Shown in pieces: positions 35,522 to 64,000 of a stretch of 64,000 nt of DNA. The stretch covers positions 42,018,031 to 42,082,030 of the forward strand of contig OZ035998.1 in the NCBI GenBank assembly GCA_964035015.1, read 5' to 3'. The translations under genes were made by a program, and so were the position numbers. The notes under the pieces were generated by a model, which was given only the letters and a program-made list of their open reading frames with translations, searched no databases and was not told where the DNA came from. This stretch comes from Corallium rubrum. Lineage: Eukaryota > Cnidaria > Anthozoa > Scleralcyonacea > Coralliidae. The number at the start of each line of letters is the position of its first letter. The first letter of the stretch is position 1.

Positions 35522-37535
35522 GCAATATTAAAATTAAATTAAAGGCACATTGAGGCCACTGGCAACAGAGCAAAACCCCAATCCAGGCCAGTGACCATCT
35601 GTAGCATGTGAGGCCAGAATTTGCTTTATTTACTAGCTTATGGAAAAAGTCTATAGGCAACCTGTAAAAAATGTTCCAAATGTCTACATATCCTGTTTTC
35701 TCATTTACTTATTGTGTAGTTGGAGAATAAAATAAATGTGAAATATGGTTCATTGGTTTGTGAGAAGTTTAGGCTGGATCAGTTGCTAAGTTTGCAGCCA
35801 GTGGCTGAATTGTAAAGGATGCATTATCATCAACATGACCTAATTGAAGGCATATTGAAGGTGCTCTTGGCAGCCACCATATGACACATGTCAGACCATG
35901 TGGAGCACAGCTAAGCTAGATCTAGATTGGTGTTGTACTATTTATGGAGGGGGTAAAACCTTCAAAGCATGGGAGAGCTACCAAATACAAAAATTCTACT
36001 CATTACTCACATGTTCGATAAATCTTATGCAAGCTACATGTACAGTGCACATGTATCTTAGTAACTGATGTTAAAATGCACCTGACAAAAACAGTTTATT
36101 TCATATTTTTAAAGGTAGCATTTTTGAAAACAGATTTTGAAAAGTGGAGAGACTCAGATGATTCAGATGATGACACAAATGTGAACCAGAATTTTGAAGA
36201 TGTATGTGTGTACATGCTAGTTGCTTATTTAACATATACAGTATATGCTTGAAATTGGTTTGTTGCCTGGAACTTTCTTATTTATTATTGCTTCATTGCT
36301 TTTACTTTGTAGATGATGAGACAGATGGGTGATATTCCTGGAACTGTAAGTGAAACAAGAGTATTCTTTGCTATGTTCCAAAGCTTACAGCGAGGTTTTA
36401 CCCTGAGTGGCAAGGAAACAGGAATTTCCTCTTTTGTAGGCGATGTTATATAAAGGACTGGATCATTCCACTTTTATCAATCTCAATTGTAAAAATATTT
36501 ACATTAAGTCCAGTCATATTGTTCTAATGTTGCAGTTGCTGACTAATATGAAATAATTTTTAGGGTGGTGGTGAGGTTGGTGCTGCTGAAGCAGATTCTG
36601 ATGATAGTGACGATGAAGGTGAGCTTTAATAAAAAAACAAGTTTAAATTGTTTTCGTTGCGATCTTTATCGTACTTTTAGTTTACTGTTTACAACAGCAT
36701 TTTGGTAAGAAAACTCGCCTTCTTCTAAACAATTGTTGTCTGAAATAAGTTACTGGCAGATCATTCAAGGTGGGGCCGTTAACACCATGTGCATGCACCC
36801 CTCTCCCAGTGGCAAATGATTTTAAATTGCGGTGCCTTTTAGAGTTAGGTGTGGGGCGGGTTGGTTTCAGGCCGGTTTATTTTCTGCTTGTGCACGGCGT
36901 TGCACTGTCGTCATAGGACTGGGTCTGGCTAGCGTTGTGGTTCTTTGTGGGTTTTCATGCAAGGTTGCTCGGCGTGGCGTACTTGATATTTGTTGACACA
37001 ACAGTTTCTTACAACTTTTCAATACTGGGTAGAAAAGTCGAAACATACATGTACCTGTGGACATTTTTCTACTTAATTCAGTCAGAACCCGAGTGAATTC
37101 AATTCTCCATATCTGGAACGCTAACTTCAGTCTTTACTCATTAGCACGCTTCAATAGTGAAGTCCGGATTTTCGTGTATCGCGTCGGAATTAGTCCCCTG
37201 GCTGTTACCTAAGACTTCTTTTATGTCTGTTTACATGGGAAGGGCTAGCTCGCCTAGCTTGCTGTGCTAATTGCGTAATTTATCAGTTCTGGTAAGACAT
37301 GAAGTCTCATTGTTTTAAATATGAACTGTACATGAAGAAGCAGAACTTGTGAATTGTTAATATGTCGAAAAAAGCTGATAAAAATAAAGTTTGTCGCGTG
37401 TATACGAAGCTTTTAATGCCAGCCCGGGTACCCGGGGTTTGGTCGTCTGCGGCGCAGGCTAAATTCGAGCTCTCTCTTCGCATTCAAATTAAAACATTTT
37501 TTTATTAATTTTTAGGTATGCCTGGTCTGGAGTGA
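30397..37535 (+). CDS. PTGES3: p23/PTGES3 HSP90 co-chaperone, eight exons
   Basis: Exons: 30397-30410, 30482-30598, 33410-33479, 34134-34235, 36115-36201, 36313-36345, 36564-36618 and 37516-37535, 498 nt giving 165 aa (human p23 is 160). All phases match. The start MAEEK is in a 14-nt first exon followed by a 71-nt intron. The CS domain follows: PPVIWAQRKDVIFLTIRLED, NKMTFRGKGG, then LSFVLKKKEETDHYWPRL, where WPRL is the signature of p23, and DFEKWRD. The tail is acidic (DSDDSDDD, EADSDDSDDE) with NFEDMMRQMG, and ends GMPGLE. p23 binds the ATP-bound HSP90 dimer in the cytosol and stabilises client complexes; the vertebrate protein is also called cytosolic prostaglandin E synthase, an activity not implied here. 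Introns contain transposon remnants and no disruption of the coding sequence is seen. Confidence 0.93.
31135..31980. repeat. Long inverted repeat in p23 intron 2
   Basis: Arms of about 120 bp: TTTTGATGCACACGTTCCCAA at 31180 mirrors TTGGGAACGCATGCATCAAA at 31830, and AAATGTCAACAAA mirrors TTTGTTGACATTT. Both arms read as FVDIFK..FCLPPV..PN.VGN.CIKS when translated, minus at the left and plus at the right, so the arms may derive from a coding segment. I do not recognise the family. Confidence 0.5.
31995..32815. repeat. TIR element in p23 intron 2
   Basis: GTCAGTGCTTTCAATGAA, GTGCGATGGATCGCACTC and GCCAGAGC at the left are mirrored by GCCAGAGCGATC, GAGCACGATCGCACTCAC and TTGAAAGCACTG at the right. 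Inside, 32280-32335 has three copies of a 19-bp unit (GTCCCCGTGAGCAAA). Non-coding. Confidence 0.55.
33284..33390 (+). repeat. (TTTA)n microsatellite before p23 exon 3
   Basis: Imperfect then perfect TTTA units end 20 bp upstream of the exon 3 acceptor (33409). They fall in the polypyrimidine/branch-point region of intron 2, so length changes could touch splicing. Confidence 0.85.
33763..33828 (+). repeat. 32-bp direct duplication
   Basis: TTAATATTTATTTGCAGAAT followed by AAATATTAACCC occurs twice in tandem. Each unit is itself palindromic (AATATTTAT...ATAAATATT). It is in p23 intron 3. Confidence 0.7.
34290..35083. mobile_element. Non-autonomous Tigger element (794 bp), TA target duplication
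   Basis: It starts CAGTAGAACCTGAGTTTTAC (34290) and ends GTAAAACTCAGGTTCTACTG (35083), with TA on each side (34288-34289 and 35084-35085). The terminal repeat matches the 3' end of the Tigger element at 23829 with one or two differences, and sub-terminal CGTAAATGACAGG and GATGTCATAGCAGCC blocks match too. It has no transposase, so the transposase at 21813-23435 or a relative could mobilise it in trans. It is in p23 intron 4. Confidence 0.85.
35142..35463. repeat. TIR element, ATTTTCTGGGCGATAACC ends
   Basis: TATTTTCTGGGCGATAACCC (left) and the inverse GGTTATCACCCAGAAAATA (right) bound it. The interior repeats ATAACCCGCA/CACCCGCACCA-type text. Non-coding, in p23 intron 4. A (TA)n run at about 35472-35514 follows. 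Confidence 0.65.
35815..36000. mobile_element. SINE-like repeat, family S2 (copy 1)
   Basis: Shares AAGGCATATTGAAGGTGCTC, GCAGCCACCATATGACAC, ATGTCAGACCA, TTATGGAGGG and CATGGGAGAGC-type blocks, in the same order, with 58815-59000. It ends 115 bp before p23 exon 5. This copy lacks the 5S-like part seen in the second copy. Confidence 0.55.
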
Positions 37536-37983
37536 ATCGCTAACGTCCACTAGTTCCATGCTGTCTAAGTTGGCCAAAATACCGGGAAATTCACTGAATC
37601 ATAAATCAGCTCCTTTTCTAATGAACATAAACGCTATACACATATAATGAAACCATGTATTACTATTAGTTGTTACTGAATCCTTGGCACGTCTTTTCTT
37701 CACTTGGCGAGTTGGCGTTCTTGTCATCGCTTAGTTTCCTGTTTACGAGAGCCGCTTAAGAACCAACGAAACTATATATTATTGTTAGGTTGCTGGTATA
37801 CATACTAGTTCCTATTGCTAAGTATTCACTGCTTCTAGAAATCTAGGGTACGAGATTGATGAAAAATAATCTGATTTGGAGAGCTGGTGAAGGTCTTTGT
37901 TTCTTTTTTTTATTTTTATGTAAATTGGTGTACTTTTACACTATGCATGATGCAGTCAGCAAATAGAAACATTTGTGTTCAAT

Positions 37984-38138
37984 GGCTTAAGCCTAGTTTA
38001 CACGAGCAATTTTTCCTTGACAAGTTTTTCCTTGACGAGTCTCCTTGTTGAAAAGCTGGCATGCCAGCTTTTCAAAAGGGAGACTTGTCAAGGAAAAACT
38101 TGCCATGTTTCCTCATACCCGTGTAAACTAGGCTTTAA
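37984..38138. repeat. Palindromic element, AGCCTAGTTTACACG ends
   Basis: AAGCCTAGTTTACACGAGC (left) mirrors CGTGTAAACTAGGCTT (right). CAAGGAAAAACTTG-type inner arms and a central GCTGGCATGCCAGC complete the fold. Intergenic. Confidence 0.7.
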
Positions 38139-38434
38139 GGTGATACGGTCCCTAACTCATTTGCATATCCGAAAAAAATTGTTAAAATGAAATCATTTTT
38201 GCACAGCCAGACATTTCCTAAACACCCTCCAAAAAATTCAGAGTCAAGCCAACAGGGGGAGATAGAGATGTTGGTGTAATGTTTGTAAAAGCTAATTACT
38301 ACAACACTCTCCCAATGTTTTTCTGTACAATAAAGCTAAAACCGGGATAACCCAACATTTCTAGATTATAGAAGTGTTTTTTCTTCAATATTTTTTGGAT
38401 ATGCAAATTAACTAGTGGGTACCGTACCACTTAC
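38139..38434. repeat. TIR element, GGTGATACGGTCC ends
   Basis: GATACGGTCCCTAACTCATT, TTGCATATCC and GAAAAAA at the left mirror TTTTTTGGATATGCAAATTA and GGGTACCGTACCAC at the right. It directly adjoins the previous palindrome. Non-coding. Confidence 0.6.
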
Positions 38435-38607
38435 CATTGCTGTTTAAAATACTAACAAAAGATTTGTACCTTTTCAGGACTCTTTTAACATATTTGTTAT
38501 ACGCTTTGATTTATAAGATTACTACCGCTCTTCCAAACCAGGTTTTATATTCATTACTATAGACGCGAGAAGGCAATCGTAGCTGTAATGTAGTATTAGA
38601 CACTTTC

Positions 38608-38962
38608 TAAGGGCCTGTTTATATTCAGAGTTACCCAGCAAGCCGAGTTGAAAAAAGATGAGTGTTTATATGACACGAGTTACTCGGCAAAGCCGCCAAC
38701 GCATTATAATGGTTTCACATTCCATGAGTAGTTTCCCATTGACTTATTTAAATGACTGTTGTGACGAATTCAACTCGGGTAGCCGAGTTACCCGGCAAGA
38801 GAGTTTATATGGGAATATTTTCATCCCGGCATGCCGAGATCTCGGCTGTTTTGCTGGGGTCTTGGCTACCTGTAGCCGAGTTACCCGGATAGCATTGAAT
38901 TTCTATACATGGCGGGTAACTCGGTTTGCCAAGTAACTCAGCTCCATATAAACAGGCCCTAA
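38608..38962. repeat. TIR element, AGGGCCTGTTTATAT ends
   Basis: AAGGGCCTGTTTATATTCAG at the left mirrors ATATAAACAGGCCCTAATT at the right. GTTACCCGGC/GCCGAGTTACC half-palindromes recur inside. The 92-aa frame within it is not a gene. Confidence 0.7.
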
Positions 38963-39629
38963 TTGTATTTCAATGCCAACGAAACAGTGACTTTAAATTG
39001 AGGTTGACAATCAAATGACAATACATTGACTGTTCTCGTGTCTAACCTCGATTTGAAGTCATTCTCCGTGAGCGAAGGTACGCGGGCTCACACGACGGCT
39101 GGAAATCGAGCTACGTATGCACTGAAGTGCAAGTGGGACAGTATTTTCATTCGCGGTCTTTAGAAACAGTTATATAGGTGAAGATGATTTTGTAAACAAA
39201 ACTGTAAAAGAAAAGTAACTTAGTTTACTTAAACTCCACTAAGCACATGTAGGTCTTTATGTAACATCCAATTTTAAATGCAATGTCTCTTGTTTTGTGC
39301 TCGGCAATGAAGAATTAAACCATATGTGAATTTCCCTCCAAAATATATTGAAATATTTGTCTCCACGAAAACGCCGTTTCAGAATTCACGCGTGGGCGCA
39401 GACCTCAAATGACGCAATGTTACACTATTTGACACCCGAATTTCCGATTTGTCCCTATTTCTACCAAATTTTATCAACATTAAGTTCTTTAAAAATACGC
39501 CACTGCACGCAAGGACACAGGGCTCGTGTGAAAGGGTGGACCGTTACGATGACGGGTCTGTTACCTCACCCGCAATAGGAAATAGAAAATGTATAGTAAA
39601 ATAGACAGTGGATCGTTTTGACTCGCGTG

Positions 39630-39745
39630 ATCGTTATCCCAACCCTAAACAGAAATCTGGCTTACCGCTCAGCTTTTTGGATAATACATTTCGGAAAGGA
39701 CTGGGACGGTCCTTTTGAGTCATCCCTTTCAGGGTAATAATTCCA
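39630..39745. repeat. Family F1 (copy 3, partial)
   Basis: CCCTAAACAGAAATCTGGCTT, CAGCTTTTTGG, AAAGGACTGGGACGGTCC and TTTTGAGTCATCCC match the copies at 767-1242 and 6365-6795. A flanking small foldback (TCCATGTCCTAAA with TATAGGACATGGA) lies at 39742-39835. Confidence 0.55.
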
Positions 39746-40235
39746 TGTCCTAAATAACCCAGGTACTTCATGAAAGCCTGACCCCAACACACACCCTAAT
39801 CCTAACCAATAAATTCGTGAATATAGGACATGGATTTATAACCCCTTTCAGTGACGACCATTTAAAAATTTATACGAAACAGAATATTGCGGCGGCGAAC
39901 CACTGCGGGCCTATATTAACATCCAGCGGCTGGAATAGAACCTGGCCATGTCGTTGCCTGCGACTGGATGAGGGGACTGGGGAGAGGGCTTGCAGTCCCC
40001 CCATCCAGTCTCCCAAACGGCCACATGTAAACGCCTGCTACCAATAATCAGTATATGTGAAATGCCTAGAATTACCAATAATCGTTAATTTTAAAAACTC
40101 AATAATCTTTAATTTTAAAAACAAATTCCCAACCCCCACACCCCAACCTCTAAACCTTACCCTTAACCTAACCACAACCCCCCGGCAACCCTAACCCACA
40201 ACCCCCGGTGGCCCTAAACCTAACCACAACCATCC

Positions 40236-40402
40236 CAATCTCGTTCCTAGAGCCCACGTTCCCCACCCGGGAAACGAGAGCCTCTGTGATAATCCGTTTC
40301 ACATCGATATTTCATTAGCTGATGAACACAGTGAACTCTATGTAGCCTCTCGTTTCCCGTCCGCTGGGTAAGGGGAACGTGGGCTCAGGGCACGAGATTG
40401 CA
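40236..40402. repeat. Palindromic element, CTCGTTCCTAGAGCCC arms
   Basis: ATCTCGTTCCTAGAGCCCACG and GGGAAACGAGAGCC at the left mirror GCCTCTCGTTTCCC and CGTGGGCTCAGGGCACGAGAT at the right. A CCTAACC-rich, telomere-like but irregular stretch (40135-40220) precedes it. The rest of 40403-40864 shows nothing. Confidence 0.6.
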
Positions 40403-40864
40403 ACCCTCCAGGAAAATGCTTGCCATGTAATCGAAATGTTAAAACATGCGTTTTATATATAAAGCGGGCTAGCCCGGTTAACCGGGCCAGCCTGGTCCAT
40501 GTAATCGCCCCCTTACTGATTATTGGTAGCCATGTCGTTGCTCGTGTCACCTTATGAGAGAGTGCCGTCGAGCTGCTATTTATAGCACAATAATGCGGAC
40601 TGATCTTTCAAATGAGCCATTATCTATTATTGTTCGGACTGCAAGAATTATGTGAACAACGATAAACTGTGACGTCTACTCGAAGGAGCACTATGCGTTT
40701 ATACTTTACGAATATTTAATGAACTTAAGAGACTATGTGTTTACGATTTAACGGCTAAATTGTACAAACGATGGATTATTTGCAAACTCAAAAACTCCAA
40801 CATGTTTCACAATTCCTACAGCGATCCTAAGATGGCACACACCCATGAGGATTCTCTGTTTAAA

Positions 40865-63434
<22,570 letters not shown>

Positions 63435-64000
63435 CTGAAGAAATAATCAGAAATTGCTTGAACCATCACTAAATTTTCTCATCACATATCAGATTAATAC
63501 ATCTGCATAACTAGAGCATAACTGACTAAGCAGTAGTCCTTAAAAATGAAAGCAACACTGAGCAATGTCGATGTAAATGCCAACTTGTCGATCTCAGAAG
63601 ATGGCATTCTTTTACCGAGCACAATATAGTCATATCTGAAAAGAATCCCTAAACTTTCCCGTAAAACATAACACCAACAAACACTTTCCAAGCCGTTAGA
63701 ATACGGCTTCAGATTGTACTAATTGGTTACATTACACATAACATTGAAGTTTGTGCTTTATGATCACCATTCGCGTCACGGCAGCTACAGGGTGCATCTT
63801 GAATTGGAGAAACTACTAGGAAATGGCCTCAAATGGCCTTTTCTCAAGGGCCTGTAGCAGTTTATACTGATAAAGGCAGCGTTTGACAAAAATTGACAAA
63901 TAACAACAATTGAAGTAATGTTTCTCGAACGCATTAATAATTCATAAGATAAAAACAAAGGAAATCAGTACCGAGACGGAGTTTGGGATATGTGTGATCA

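Overview
This is a repeat-dense, AT-rich invertebrate (metazoan) nuclear window. The genes have many small exons with GT..AG introns, and the introns are full of palindromic DNA-transposon derivatives, microsatellites and retroelement fragments. A fibrillar collagen gene built from 54-bp Gly-X-Y exons, together with Tigger, hAT, Penelope and LINE remnants, fits an early-branching animal. A cnidarian (coral or anemone type) is my best guess, but a sponge or another marine invertebrate cannot be excluded from sequence alone. No bacterial, organellar or viral genome is present.

Layout. 1-5.7 kb: palindromic elements, with no gene recognised. 5759-5905 (-): one TPR-encoding exon of an ACL4/UPF0661-like gene whose other exons I could not place. 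7481-9088 (-): an intronless 535-aa protein with an N-terminal membrane segment and a C-terminal NHL-like propeller. 9.2-15.3 kb: repeats only. 15314-28986 (+): a complete four-exon gene for the YbeY/YBEY endoribonuclease (169 aa), assembled here from splice signals and homology. Its 8.4-kb first intron holds two minisatellites and an intact Tigger-type transposase ORF (21813-23435). Its second intron holds a 3' fragment of a Penelope-like retroelement. 30397-37535 (+): a complete eight-exon gene for the HSP90 co-chaperone p23/PTGES3 (165 aa). One of its introns contains a non-autonomous Tigger relative with the same termini as the autonomous copy. 37.5-40.8 kb: a spacer of nested palindromic elements between convergent genes. 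40865-63434 (-): the 3' part of a fibrillar collagen gene, with 23 triple-helix exons and 6 C-propeptide exons. It starts beyond the right edge of the window.

The genes are unrelated housekeeping or matrix genes, not an operon or a functional cluster. The most notable observations are these: (i) the collagen C-propeptide keeps the six cysteines of the three intrachain disulfides but has lost exactly the two (Cys2, Cys3) that form the interchain bond, and the triple helix carries six interruptions; (ii) an intact Tigger transposase and a matching non-autonomous element lie in the same window; (iii) a TTAA-flanked element is inserted in a repeat whose empty-site paralogue is also in the window; (iv) two palindromes carry hammerhead-ribozyme-like cores. 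I found no convincing undescribed multi-gene system.
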